This document shows, one piece after another, positions 1-8,196 of a DNA stretch of 64,000 bases (its first letter is position 1; each line of letters opens with the position of its first letter). The stretch is taken from assembly GCF_018687495.1 (NCBI RefSeq), contig NZ_CP061293.1, positions 1,364,001 to 1,428,000 of the forward strand, written 5' to 3'. A program made the position numbers and the translations under genes. The DNA is from Polynucleobacter sp. MWH-Svant-W18 (GTDB lineage Bacteria; Pseudomonadota; Gammaproteobacteria; Burkholderiales; Burkholderiaceae). Below the pieces are notes generated by a model. It was not told the DNA's origin and made no database searches. It saw only the letters and a list, made by a program, of their open reading frames with translations.

Positions 1-109
1 AAAGGGCAAGAGCCATCGTAAAACAGAGTGAGTTTTTCTAGTGAAGTCATCGCTGAGCAAGTTTACGGCTTATTGAATAAACTAGCTGAGAACACACTCA
101 AAGGAAGTC

Positions 110-484
110 ATGAACAAAGAAGTTGCCCTAAACGTATTTGGAGAGCCGCTCATTCCCTGCTCTTTTGCCCCCCTTACGGGCTTCTTGCGTGATGGTTGCT
201 GCAAAACCAATGAAGAGGATGTGGGTAGTCACTTAGTTTGTGCAGTGGTCACTACAGAATTTCTGCAATTTAGCCTTGAAAAAGGCAATGACTTAATTAC
301 CCCCAGACCAGAATATCAATTTCCTGGCCTAGTTGCAGGAGACCAATGGTGTCTGTGCATAACTCGTTGGGTTGAAGCGGCCAAGGCCCACTGTGCACCG
401 TTACTTAAACTGGAAAGTACCCATATTAAAGCGCTTGAGACGGTTCCTTTGGATATTTTGAAACAATATTCGAGTGAAATTTGA
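110..484 (+). CDS. DUF2237 family protein
   Basis: A 124-residue protein of the DUF2237 family, whose biochemical role is unknown. The family pattern is visible along its length: NVFGEPL near residue 8, TGFLRDGCC near 23, an acidic stretch then HLVCAVV, FLQFSLEKGNDL, and PGLVAGDQWCLCITRW with paired Cys residues near 82-84. No signal peptide or membrane segment is present, so it is probably cytosolic. The ATG is preceded by AAGGA at a normal distance. Its stop overlaps the TTG start of the next gene in a TTGA arrangement, which suggests translational coupling to the deacetylase-family protein. Family assignment is confident; function is not known. Confidence 0.85.
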   Translation: MNKEVALNVFGEPLIPCSFAPLTGFLRDGCCKTNEEDVGSHLVCAVVTTEFLQFSLEKGNDLITPRPEYQFPGLVAGDQWCLCITRWVEAAKAHCAPLLKLESTHIKALETVPLDILKQYSSEI

Positions 485-1380
485 AGGCGTTTTATACCGA
501 TCATTTCATATTACCGCTACCAGCAGGGCATCGCTTCCCAATGGAAAAGTATTCTCGTTTGAGAGATTTGGTCGCCACACTCGATGACATTGAACTCGTT
601 GAAGCTCCCGCAGCAAGCGATACCCAAATTTTGTATGCACACGACCCTTCTTATCTCATCAAGATCATTGAAGGTAAATTAAGCGCAGAAGAACAAAGAG
701 AGATTGGCTTTCCCTGGAGCGAGAAAATGGTGGAGCGCTCACGCCGCTCTGCTGGAGCTACCGTTGCAGCAGCTAAAAATGCTCTACAAGAAGGCATTGC
801 AATTAATCTAGCTGGCGGTACCCATCACGCCTATCGCGATCTCGGCAGTGGCTTTTGCATCTTTAATGACTCTGCAATTGCTGCACGAACCCTACAAAAA
901 GAAGTAAATGCAAAATTAAAGGTCGCCATTATTGATTTAGATGTTCATCAGGGCAATGGCACAGCAGCTATCTTGCAACAAGATCCCTCAATCTTTACGC
1001 TCTCGATTCATGGAGAAAACAATTTTCCATTCAAGAAGGAGTTGAGCGATTTAGACATTGGACTTCCTGATGGCTGTGATGACCAAACCTACTTACTAGC
1101 GCTAGAGGACAGCCTCAGTCAACTTGACTCCAGATTCAAGCCAGACTGCTTAATTTACCTTGCAGGTGCGGACCCCCATGAGGGCGACCGCTTAGGAAGA
1201 CTCAAACTGAGCAAAGAGGGAATGCGCTTAAGAGATGAGAGAGTTTTTGCTTTTGCACTCGATCAAAAACTACCCATCGCCATTTCAATGGCAGGCGGTT
1301 ACGGCAAGGAAATGGAATCCACCGTAGATATCCATTTCCAGACCATTAAGACCGCTCTGCACTTTCAGCAGCAATATTAA
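481..1380 (+). CDS. histone deacetylase family (class IV-like) amidohydrolase
   Basis: A 299-residue zinc amidohydrolase of the arginase/histone-deacetylase fold, expected to remove acyl groups from acylated lysines, polyamines or related small amides. Active-site features are all present: the His pair in GGTHHA (residues 112-117), the zinc ligands Asp154 and His156 in DLDVHQGNG, the third ligand Asp231 in AGADPHEGD, and the catalytic Tyr274 in GGYGKE. The compact length and motif wording resemble HDAC11-like bacterial proteins. The start is a TTG whose last two bases form the stop of the DUF2237 gene, so the two are probably translated as a unit. The real substrate cannot be told from sequence. 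Confidence 0.9.
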   Translation: MKAFYTDHFILPLPAGHRFPMEKYSRLRDLVATLDDIELVEAPAASDTQILYAHDPSYLIKIIEGKLSAEEQREIGFPWSEKMVERSRRSAGATVAAAKNALQEGIAINLAGGTHHAYRDLGSGFCIFNDSAIAARTLQKEVNAKLKVAIIDLDVHQGNGTAAILQQDPSIFTLSIHGENNFPFKKELSDLDIGLPDGCDDQTYLLALEDSLSQLDSRFKPDCLIYLAGADPHEGDRLGRLKLSKEGMRLRDERVFAFALDQKLPIAISMAGGYGKEMESTVDIHFQTIKTALHFQQQY

Positions 1381-1444
1381 ATATTGGAGGCATTCTCCAG
1401 ACTACAAGGGTTAAATGACTTAATCATAGTCACTCATCTAGTCT

Positions 1445-2557
1445 TTAATTAATTGAAATAACAGCTTGTGGCTTATCTAATTTGTAGTACTTGATTTCTT
1501 TTGCATTGACATCCATCTTCTTCATATCAAAAGAATAGATATTCGTAGTCTCAAACATTTTGAGGTAGTAGATCATATTTTTATTATCTGCAACGACGCT
1601 CCACTCCGTAACTTCAATACCGCCAGCACCACCACCATAAGCATTCGTTGCAGGTAAACTAATCGCACCTGGTGGAATATCAAAACTACCTAAGATGTGC
1701 CAAGCAGTATTAGTTTGTTGAGCTGTTGTGTAGCTAGAGGGAACCGACTTTGTTAAAAATAACGCACGGATAAAGCGACTTGGACTCAAATAATCTCCAG
1801 GCAAGCCATGCAGGCCACTGCCTGAGCTTGGGGGTACAAAACTGGCGCCATTGATGACTATGGGATTCTTCTCAACACTTGTGAGATTGGCATAATTCCC
1901 AATGTTGTTTAGTTGATCTCTGAATGCAGGATCATTGGTCATAACGCCAGTGGGATTATCAGTAATCACTAATTCACCCTTCAAATACTCAATCACAATG
2001 CTTTTACCTTTGGCATCATGCAAGGTCATACGCACTGGTGCAGATTGATTGTTATAGGCAGGAATGATGGAGCGGTTTACTTTAATTTTCTGAAAACCTG
2101 CCTTCACTTCATCAACGCTTGCAAAATTACTTAGGGCATAAAGCAACATCTGAATCGAAGCAATACTATTAGCAGAGTCTGCCGGGCTGACGGCCTGATA
2201 TACCGCGGTATTGGGGGCATTCAATAAGCCTCCCACTAGACCCTTCTCGTTCATACCATCGACTAAAACTGGCATTCCTAGGCCATTCATACCAGCGACT
2301 GCATACTTAGTAGTCCAATTCAGCCCTGAACCTGGCTTACTATCAACACCGACGCCAAGCATCGGTAGATTTCTGGGAATAAGCGTTAACTGAGATTTCA
2401 GGGGAAGGCCAAACTCCATCGTGCGGCCATACACAAATCCATTGTCATTGCCCTTCAATAGAAAACTAGTACATGCATTACTTGAAAGGGGCACAAAGGC
2501 TAATGTGCTTGAAACTGCTATCGCTAAAAATTGCTTGGCCATTTTTTGATTCATCAT
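1445..2557 (-). CDS. secreted choloylglycine hydrolase family (linear amide C-N hydrolase)
   Basis: A 370-residue Ntn-hydrolase of the penicillin V acylase / bile salt hydrolase group, which cleaves linear amide bonds. Residues 1-28 form a Sec signal peptide ending SSNA. Cleavage there would expose Cys29 of CTSFLLKG as the N-terminal nucleophile, as is normal in this family. The downstream GRTMEFG segment (near residue 44) is the conserved substrate-pocket strand. It is transcribed convergently with the deacetylase gene and divergently from the nitroreductase, and has no obvious operon partner. The export signal argues for a periplasmic role such as degradation of environmental amides or signal molecules. 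The substrate is unknown. Confidence 0.85.
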   Translation of the reverse strand: MMNQKMAKQFLAIAVSSTLAFVPLSSNACTSFLLKGNDNGFVYGRTMEFGLPLKSQLTLIPRNLPMLGVGVDSKPGSGLNWTTKYAVAGMNGLGMPVLVDGMNEKGLVGGLLNAPNTAVYQAVSPADSANSIASIQMLLYALSNFASVDEVKAGFQKIKVNRSIIPAYNNQSAPVRMTLHDAKGKSIVIEYLKGELVITDNPTGVMTNDPAFRDQLNNIGNYANLTSVEKNPIVINGASFVPPSSGSGLHGLPGDYLSPSRFIRALFLTKSVPSSYTTAQQTNTAWHILGSFDIPPGAISLPATNAYGGGAGGIEVTEWSVVADNKNMIYYLKMFETTNIYSFDMKKMDVNAKEIKYYKLDKPQAVISIN

Positions 2558-2671
2558 TACTCCTGCAATTGATTAAACAATATAAGCTTTTCTTCAGGTC
2601 AAAACTATTCGCCTATATATGACAGATTAAACTAAAATTGAATCTCTGAAGCAATAAATTTAGGGAAAAAT

Positions 2672-3307
2672 ATGAGTCTCATTGATAAGCTGCAGTGGCG
2701 CTACGCCACTAAAAAGATGGATCCAACAAAGGTAGTTCCGCCGGAGAAACTAGACCAAATTTTAGGGGCTATTCGCTTAACTGCCAGCTCTAGCGGCTTG
2801 CAGCCTTATGAGGTAATCGTCATTAGCAATCCGCAGATTCGAGAAAAGATTCAACTGATTGCGAACGGACAATCTCAAATCACAGACTGCAGCTACTTAC
2901 TCGTCTTTGCAGCCTGGGATAACTACACTACAGAGCGCATTAATGCTGCGTTTGATATGACCGAGAAGATTCGTAATTTCACCAGTGAATCCGGAACCGC
3001 TTACCGGCAAATGCTTCTCAAAAATTACCCGAACAGAGACCCTGAAATCAATTTCAACCACACTTCCAAACAAGCCTACATTGGCCTGGGCACTGCTCTC
3101 ATTGCAGCAGCCTATGAAGAGGTGGATAGCACCCCGATGGAGGGCTTTGATCCACAAGCACTAGATACACTGCTGAATCTCAAGGAGCGGGGCTTACGCA
3201 GCGTAGTAATGCTCCCACTTGGCTATAGAAAAGCTGACGAAGACTGGTTGCTTAATCTTAAAAAAGTAAGGAGAGCGAAGGAGAATTTTGTGAGCTGGAT
3301 CAAATAG
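2672..3307 (+). CDS. nitroreductase family NAD(P)H-dependent oxidoreductase
   Basis: A 211-residue FMN-dependent reductase of the NfsB/nitroreductase fold. The N-terminal RYATKKMDP motif (residues 10-18) contributes to FMN phosphate binding. ASSSGLQPYEV (38-48) and the C-terminal GLRSVVMLPLGYRKADEDW segment (about 178-196) are typical of the dihydropteridine reductase/NfsB subgroup. No signal peptide. It stands alone, divergent from the amide hydrolase, and is followed by a strong intrinsic terminator. Physiological substrates could be quinones, nitro compounds or flavins and cannot be chosen from sequence alone. Confidence 0.85.
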   Translation: MSLIDKLQWRYATKKMDPTKVVPPEKLDQILGAIRLTASSSGLQPYEVIVISNPQIREKIQLIANGQSQITDCSYLLVFAAWDNYTTERINAAFDMTEKIRNFTSESGTAYRQMLLKNYPNRDPEINFNHTSKQAYIGLGTALIAAAYEEVDSTPMEGFDPQALDTLLNLKERGLRSVVMLPLGYRKADEDWLLNLKKVRRAKENFVSWIK

Positions 3308-3325
3308 AGCGCTACGCCCAAAGAC

Positions 3326-3353
3326 AAAATGCCAACCTTGAGGTTGGCATTTT
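3326..3353 (+). terminator. intrinsic terminator after the nitroreductase gene
   Basis: A perfect 12-bp inverted repeat (AAAATGCCAACC / GGTTGGCATTTT) around a TTGA loop, with T-rich sequence on the 3' side. It begins 19 bases after the nitroreductase stop. The A-run on the other arm means it could also act on the opposite strand. Confidence 0.8.
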
Positions 3354-3448
3354 ATTTTGGAGATATCAATCAAAAAAACTATAGGAATCACAAAAGACCA
3401 CGGCTTGCCAGCAGCCCCAGGGCCTGAAATGAAGGTTAATGCCCGGAT

Positions 3449-4456
3449 TTAGTAATAACTCAGAGGCTTAGTCTTACCCCAAAAAATTCGGTAAGTCATG
3501 AAGGTATAAGCCAAAATCGCTGGCAACACCACAACCACTCCAATGAAAATCACCCACAGCGATTCGGTAGCAGAAGCTGCTTGCCAGATATCCATCTTAT
3601 CAAGTACCAAATATGGAAATAAGCTGTAAGCAATTCCAATAAACGATAAAGTAAAGATAGCAATCGTTAAAAGAAATGGGCTCCACTCTCGTTGTAGATG
3701 ACCGCCTGCAATTTTTTTGAGACGGCGAATAATTAAGCTAAAACATAAAATAATCAGCAACGGAATTGGCGCTAAATACAGAATATTGGGGAAGGAAAAC
3801 CACTTCTCAAACATTTGATGGCTAACCAGCGGTGTTGCAGCAGAAATAATGACAATGCAAACGCCAGTCATAAACAAACTTTTCCTCGCCCAAGTAATTG
3901 CCTTAATTTGCAATTCACCTTCTGCTTTTAAAATTAACCAAGTTGCCCCTAATAAACAGTATCCAAACGGCAAGCAAATACCTACCAAAACTGCAAACAA
4001 CCAGGCATATAAACTATTCTCAAGACCCAAAATCACGCGGCCTATCATGACTCCCTGACAAAAAGTGGCTACTAGGCTACCGATAAAAAATAAGGCGTTC
4101 CACAAGGGTTTTTGCTCTACATTGACCTTCACCCGAAAGTCAAAAGAAACGCCACGAAGTATCAGCGCCATCAACATGAATGCGGCAGGCAGATAGAGAT
4201 CATGCAAGATTGCGCCATGTGCCATCGGAAAGGCTATTAATAAGACGCCTACACCCAGTACGATCCAAGTTTCATTCGCATCCCAAAAGGGGCCAATCGA
4301 AGAAATCATTTGATCTTTTTCAGAATCATCGACAGCATTTAATAGGATGCCTACTCCCAGGTCATAGCCATCCAAGATCACATAGAGAAAGATCGATAGG
4401 CCCATCGCAAACAAGAAAAAGAGGGGCAACCAATTTTGGGCAAGGGCGTAATTCAT
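3449..4456 (-). CDS. cydB: cytochrome bd-type ubiquinol oxidase subunit II
   Basis: A 335-residue integral membrane protein, subunit II of a bd-type quinol oxidase that reduces O2 to water without proton pumping. The diagnostic N-terminal sequence is present: LDGYDLGVGIL around residues 28-38 and GPFWDANETW around 55-64. Eight or so hydrophobic segments follow. The gene starts one base after the subunit I stop, so the two are co-translated. Length (335 compared with about 380 in E. coli CydB) and the partner's short Q-loop favour the cyanide-insensitive CioB subgroup. No cydX-like small ORF or cydDC genes are visible nearby. Confidence 0.92.
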   Translation of the reverse strand: MNYALAQNWLPLFFLFAMGLSIFLYVILDGYDLGVGILLNAVDDSEKDQMISSIGPFWDANETWIVLGVGVLLIAFPMAHGAILHDLYLPAAFMLMALILRGVSFDFRVKVNVEQKPLWNALFFIGSLVATFCQGVMIGRVILGLENSLYAWLFAVLVGICLPFGYCLLGATWLILKAEGELQIKAITWARKSLFMTGVCIVIISAATPLVSHQMFEKWFSFPNILYLAPIPLLIILCFSLIIRRLKKIAGGHLQREWSPFLLTIAIFTLSFIGIAYSLFPYLVLDKMDIWQAASATESLWVIFIGVVVVLPAILAYTFMTYRIFWGKTKPLSYY

Positions 4457-4457
4457 G

Positions 4458-5822
4458 CTATTCCCCCAACTTTAAATAAGGTGAAGTGGAAATATTCGGA
4501 AATTTTTCCTGAACACCATCATGAGGAACATCGGCACCGCGGGCCATGTAAAAAATAGTCCAAATATAGGCGCTCAGAAGGCAGAGGTACAAAATGAGAT
4601 ACAAGAGCAAGGTACTAAATACGATGCCACTGGGTTGATTGGTCACTGCGTCTACAGTCCTTAGCACGCCTGCCACTAAAAAGGGCTGCCTGCCAATCTC
4701 AGTGACATACCAACCTGAGACCACTGCCACCCAGCCTGAAAATGTCATCCACACCATGGACTTGGTGAGCCACATCGGTAATTGCTTTTGCTTGTATAGA
4801 TACCATCTACCCAACCAAGCAGCCAGTAGCATAAGCATGCCAATGCCCACCATAATTCGGAAGGCAAAAAAGACTGGCGCTACGGGTGGAGTCTCATTGG
4901 GAAATGCATTGAGACCTTGAACCTCACCATCCCAAGTATGGGTTAAATACACCGAGGCTAAATTGGGTATAGCAATCTCATATAAATTGGTTTTGGTTTG
5001 CTGATCGGGTATTGCGAACAAGACTGCAGGAACATTCTTTTGGGTATTCCAAATACCTTCCATAGCCGCTAATTTTGCTGGCTGGTATTGCAGGGTATTT
5101 TGTCCGTGGAGATCCCCCAGAAAAATTTGCAATGGAACCAGCACTGCCGCAACGGTTAAAGCAAGTTTCAATACATGCCCATTCACTGCTGATTGGGAGT
5201 TTCGAGCAATTCGATAACAAGACACACCGATTAACACAAAGCTAGCAGTCAAAAATGAAGCAGTTAGCATGTGTGCCAGACGATAGGGCATCGATGGATT
5301 AAACACAATTGCAAGCCAACTAGTTGCATGGGCTTGACCGTTAATCATCTCGAAGCCCTGTGGGGTTTGCATCCAAGAATTGAGCACAATAATCCAAAAT
5401 GCTGACAAGGTTGTTCCAAAGGCAACTAGAAAGCAAGCCAATAGATGGACTTTTGGAGATACCCGATCTTTACCAAATAGCATGACACCTAAGAAAGTGG
5501 CTTCTAAAAAGAAGGCTGTCAGTACTTCATATCCCAGCAATGGCCCCGCTATATTTCCAACGGTTTCCATATAACCAGGCCAATTGGTTCCAAACTGAAA
5601 ACTCATCGTGATGCCGGAGACAACTCCAAGAGCAAACGTGAGAGCAAAAATCTTCACCCAAAATTTATAGGCATCATTCCAAATAGATACTTGTGTGCGA
5701 ATATGTTTGAGCTTGAAATAAAAAAGAAACCAACCTAAAGCAATGCTAATCGTTGGAAACAAAATATGAAAAGTAATATTGGCCGCAAATTGAATTCTGC
5801 TGAAGATAAAGGTATCGATCAT
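4458..5822 (-). CDS. cydA: cytochrome bd-type ubiquinol oxidase subunit I, cyanide-insensitive type
   Basis: A 454-residue membrane subunit carrying hemes b558, b595 and d. Expected ligands and proton-path residues are visible: His19 (FHILFP), Glu99 and Glu107 (GYEVLTAFFLEATF), and His184 (YRLAHM). The quinol-site GRQPF motif lies near residue 380. The protein is shorter than E. coli CydA (about 520) because the Q-loop insertion is missing, as in the CioA subgroup. The ATG at 5822 has an AAGG upstream at a permissive distance. The 133-bp leader contains palindromes that could be operators. It would supply a high-affinity or inhibitor-resistant terminal oxidase. Confidence 0.93.
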   Translation of the reverse strand: MIDTFIFSRIQFAANITFHILFPTISIALGWFLFYFKLKHIRTQVSIWNDAYKFWVKIFALTFALGVVSGITMSFQFGTNWPGYMETVGNIAGPLLGYEVLTAFFLEATFLGVMLFGKDRVSPKVHLLACFLVAFGTTLSAFWIIVLNSWMQTPQGFEMINGQAHATSWLAIVFNPSMPYRLAHMLTASFLTASFVLIGVSCYRIARNSQSAVNGHVLKLALTVAAVLVPLQIFLGDLHGQNTLQYQPAKLAAMEGIWNTQKNVPAVLFAIPDQQTKTNLYEIAIPNLASVYLTHTWDGEVQGLNAFPNETPPVAPVFFAFRIMVGIGMLMLLAAWLGRWYLYKQKQLPMWLTKSMVWMTFSGWVAVVSGWYVTEIGRQPFLVAGVLRTVDAVTNQPSGIVFSTLLLYLILYLCLLSAYIWTIFYMARGADVPHDGVQEKFPNISTSPYLKLGE

Positions 5823-5884
5823 GAGTTCATGCCTTGTGAGATCTTAAATTGCACTGTATTTAAGCAATGTTACTCCCCTACCTA

Positions 5885-5896
5885 ATATTGCAATAT
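5885..5896. promoter_or_regulatory. 12-bp palindrome upstream of cydA, possible operator
   Basis: ATATTGCAATAT is a perfect palindrome 63-74 bases upstream of the cydA start. A related palindrome, GCAATATTGC, lies at 5942-5951. Both share the core AATATTGC or its complement. They do not match the FNR/ANR consensus. An operator role is inferred only from symmetry, repetition and position. Confidence 0.35.
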
Positions 5897-5955
5897 CCCC
5901 ACACTTTGAGGTCATATAACAAACCCAACCATCTGAAGGGCGCAATATTGCTTAC

Positions 5956-6741
5956 TTAGGAGACTGAACTGAGCCAAAGCGAGTCGATTTCGCTCAGCTT
6001 CATCGGATCAAAATGATCAATCACTTCCCAATAGCGCCCAGATGGAGCCATGTAAGATAATTTCTCTTCAATGCCCAAGGCTTTGCTCACTATATTCGCA
6101 TCAAGATTGAGGTCTGAATCGTCTAGCTGCCTTTTTTCTGTAAGGCTCATCAATTTGGAAAATGCTACTTTCTGAAACAAGAGCCTTGATTCAGGCAATT
6201 CAGATAAATTGACAACACGACAATGGTTCATTTGAGCAATCGCCATGAAGCGGACGGACTTTGCTTCCAGCGACTGCAAAGTAATATCAGCACGTAAGGG
6301 ATCGGGTGTACCAACGCCGTAGAAATGGGTGGGATTGACAGTTGCTTGTGAATAAACCATATCGCATCCCAAATATGCAATCACATCTGGCTTGAGGGCT
6401 CCAAGAGCCCAGTAACCCGCAGTAAATGCCATTGTGCCGCCTGCATATACAAAGCCGCCAAAATGATTTTGCTCTGGAACAAACTCTTTTGCCGTAATCA
6501 CATTCTTTTGGGCGAGAACTGGAGAGGATGGGAGGCGATCTACTGGAAAATCTTCTGGATAAATTAAATAATCCCAATGCTCAATTAATTGCCAGGCGTT
6601 ATTAATCACCACACAGGAGGTAATCCCAGAAAGGTCCCAATCCTTGATTCTGATTGCATCTGGTGCACTACCGACGATTAAGACAATATTCAATGAATGA
6701 TCCTTGCTGACTATTTCAGTGCTTAGACCTCTTTTTAGCAC
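5956..6741 (-). CDS. uncharacterised protein, possibly glycosyltransferase-like (GT42/DUF115-type fold)
   Basis: A 261-residue soluble protein I cannot assign with certainty. It opens with a short polar stretch, then the strand-turn LIVGSAPDA (residues 21-29), which looks like the nucleotide-binding loop of GT42 sialyltransferases and DUF115/MptE-like proteins. VINNAW (45-50) could match the asparagine-containing second motif of those families. The segment GGTMAFTAGYWALG followed by IAYLGCDMVY (about 101-130) and THFYG resembles their conserved middle region. No signal peptide or membrane span. It sits alone next to the 3' relic of an ABC-2 permease gene, so it may be part of an inserted or rearranged segment. 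Function is inferred only weakly. Confidence 0.55.
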   Translation of the reverse strand: MLKRGLSTEIVSKDHSLNIVLIVGSAPDAIRIKDWDLSGITSCVVINNAWQLIEHWDYLIYPEDFPVDRLPSSPVLAQKNVITAKEFVPEQNHFGGFVYAGGTMAFTAGYWALGALKPDVIAYLGCDMVYSQATVNPTHFYGVGTPDPLRADITLQSLEAKSVRFMAIAQMNHCRVVNLSELPESRLLFQKVAFSKLMSLTEKRQLDDSDLNLDANIVSKALGIEEKLSYMAPSGRYWEVIDHFDPMKLSEIDSLWLSSVS

Positions 6742-6766
6742 TTATTCATGACATTTTTAGTCATAG

Positions 6767-6934
6767 AGGGATAGAAACCCAGTGGTCTATTTGATTAGTG
6801 GCTTCCGTTGGAGTTTTTACGGTATAGAGGATGTCTCTCTTTGGATCAGTCTAGGAATGACGATCTCTTTTTTAGCGCTATCGATTGCGGTAGTCATTTG
6901 GATCTTTAAAACCGGGTACCGCCTTAAAAAGTAA
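6767..6934 (+). pseudogene. 3' relic of an ABC-2 type transporter permease gene
   Basis: An open frame of 55 codons without a start, ending TAA at 6932-6934. From 6776 it reads [16 protein letters not shown], then [13 protein letters not shown], a hydrophobic span and a final FKTGYRLKK. This is the conserved C-terminus of bacterial ABC-2 permeases of the YadH/NodJ type. An in-frame TAG lies at 6764-6766, and the minus-strand gene starting at 6741 occupies the place where the rest of the permease would be. No ATP-binding partner is nearby. The fragment is therefore a remnant left by deletion or insertion. Confidence 0.75.
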
Positions 6935-6965
6935 TGGCGTATCAGGCCATACTTAGTGAGACGAC

Positions 6966-7442
6966 TTACATAAAATAGCCATCTGATTTGGCCAGTCTAC
7001 GCGCAACATGTACTGTACGCTGCATGTTGGCTAAATTGGCAATCGTCCAACCAAATGCGACCATCCCATTTAGAGCAATGATGACGACCATTAAATCCCA
7101 ACCGGATGGGAGTGGAATGCTGCCATACCCTACCGTTGTGTAGAAACTGCCTGCAAAGAAAATAGCCTGGTCTAGATTGGGCACTAAACTAAAATAAAAA
7201 AGAGCGACTCCCCATAGATAGATCTCAATCAAATGAGAACCAACCAATACAAACGACATTGCGTAAAAAAGAAATAGGGTATATCGATAATTCTGACTCT
7301 GAATCAATTTTCTAGAAGTGTTTTGGTATGTATTGGTAACAAAATAGTTGTAGACAGCATGAAAAATCAGCATCAAAAGGAGAATCACACCTCCCAACAA
7401 TAGGACATCAAAATTAAAGAGGTGCACAGGAGGGTTATTCAT
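6966..7442 (-). CDS. two-pore-type potassium channel family protein
   Basis: A 158-residue membrane protein with hydrophobic segments at about 12-34, 55-78 and 118-138. Between the last two is a pore helix followed by the K+ selectivity filter TTVGYG (residues 102-107). The filter is the hallmark of K+ channels of the ion-trans-2 (Pfam Ion_trans_2) group. There is no RCK/TrkA_N domain, voltage sensor or cyclic-nucleotide domain, so gating cannot be inferred. It would act as a homotetramer in the inner membrane. The neighbours, a permease relic and a lipoprotein, give no functional clue. Confidence 0.85.
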   Translation of the reverse strand: MNNPPVHLFNFDVLLLGGVILLLMLIFHAVYNYFVTNTYQNTSRKLIQSQNYRYTLFLFYAMSFVLVGSHLIEIYLWGVALFYFSLVPNLDQAIFFAGSFYTTVGYGSIPLPSGWDLMVVIIALNGMVAFGWTIANLANMQRTVHVARRLAKSDGYFM

Positions 7443-7499
7443 CAGTAACCTTGGTTTATATCGCGTCTGATTAAAAGAGTGTTCTGCTAAACATTAAAA

Positions 7500-8087
7500 T
7501 CAATGCCCTTTTACAGAAATTGCTCTAACTGTTAGGGCTGCAGCAACATCATAGACATTCTGAGCTCTATGTTTTGCATCGCAGTAATCACATTCTGTAT
7601 ATCTTGAATACATATAGTTATCAAGCACATTCCCTTGGGCATCTTTAATGATGGCTGATATCTGAGAATAATTATATCTAGCCATATCCAGTACGGTGTC
7701 TTGACTAGCCAAAATGATTGATCCGGTAGTACTTAATAGATAGGCATCCACTAAATTTAACTCTAGCTTGAGCCCACTATTGCTTGCCTCATTAAGCAAG
7801 CCTGCATTCATGAGTCTTGTCTTGATCGTTTGCGCAAATTGCTCCTGAGAGAATCCCCGCTTGGCTAATTCAGGTAATTTAGCTTGAACTTGATCCGATA
7901 TCGCAAATGTCATTGATGACAGCGGCTGATCTTTAGAAATAAGGACATCTTGTTTGGTAACTATGATATTCGGATTATCCAAAGCATTATCCCCGGTATA
8001 GGAATGTGCAAAGTTCAATCCAACATCATTGGCACAAGCGCTTAAGAGTACTGAAAGCAGCACTACAAAATATTGAGGAAATTTCAA
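7500..8087 (-). CDS. putative lipoprotein of unknown function
   Basis: A 195-residue protein with a lipoprotein signal: Lys2, a hydrophobic stretch and the lipobox LLSAC with Cys18, followed by Ala-Asn-Asp. An Asp at +3 fits less well than usual with outer-membrane sorting. Beyond the signal it is mixed alpha/beta with a CDYCD pair of cysteines near residue 165, which might form a disulfide or bind a metal. I do not recognise the family. It lies between the K+ channel and a cupin gene, all on the minus strand but with gaps, so an operon is uncertain. Confidence 0.75.
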   Translation of the reverse strand: MKFPQYFVVLLSVLLSACANDVGLNFAHSYTGDNALDNPNIIVTKQDVLISKDQPLSSMTFAISDQVQAKLPELAKRGFSQEQFAQTIKTRLMNAGLLNEASNSGLKLELNLVDAYLLSTTGSIILASQDTVLDMARYNYSQISAIIKDAQGNVLDNYMYSRYTECDYCDAKHRAQNVYDVAAALTVRAISVKGH

Positions 8088-8196
8088 GTGGTCTCCAAAC
8101 TTTGGACTGATTCTGAATCCTTACAAGATATTACCTGAGATCACCATGGAATATATGTTGTGATAGATAACAAGCTAAGCGCCCCTTTCTCCATTT

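Noticed and set aside
28..192. GTG-started 54-codon frame at the left edge overlapping the DUF2237 start, following a possible gene end at 29-31 in a GTGA arrangement
   Set aside because: The first 30 residues look protein-like, but the frame then runs out of phase into the DUF2237 gene and has no recognisable family; the upstream gene is outside the window, so nothing can be confirmed.
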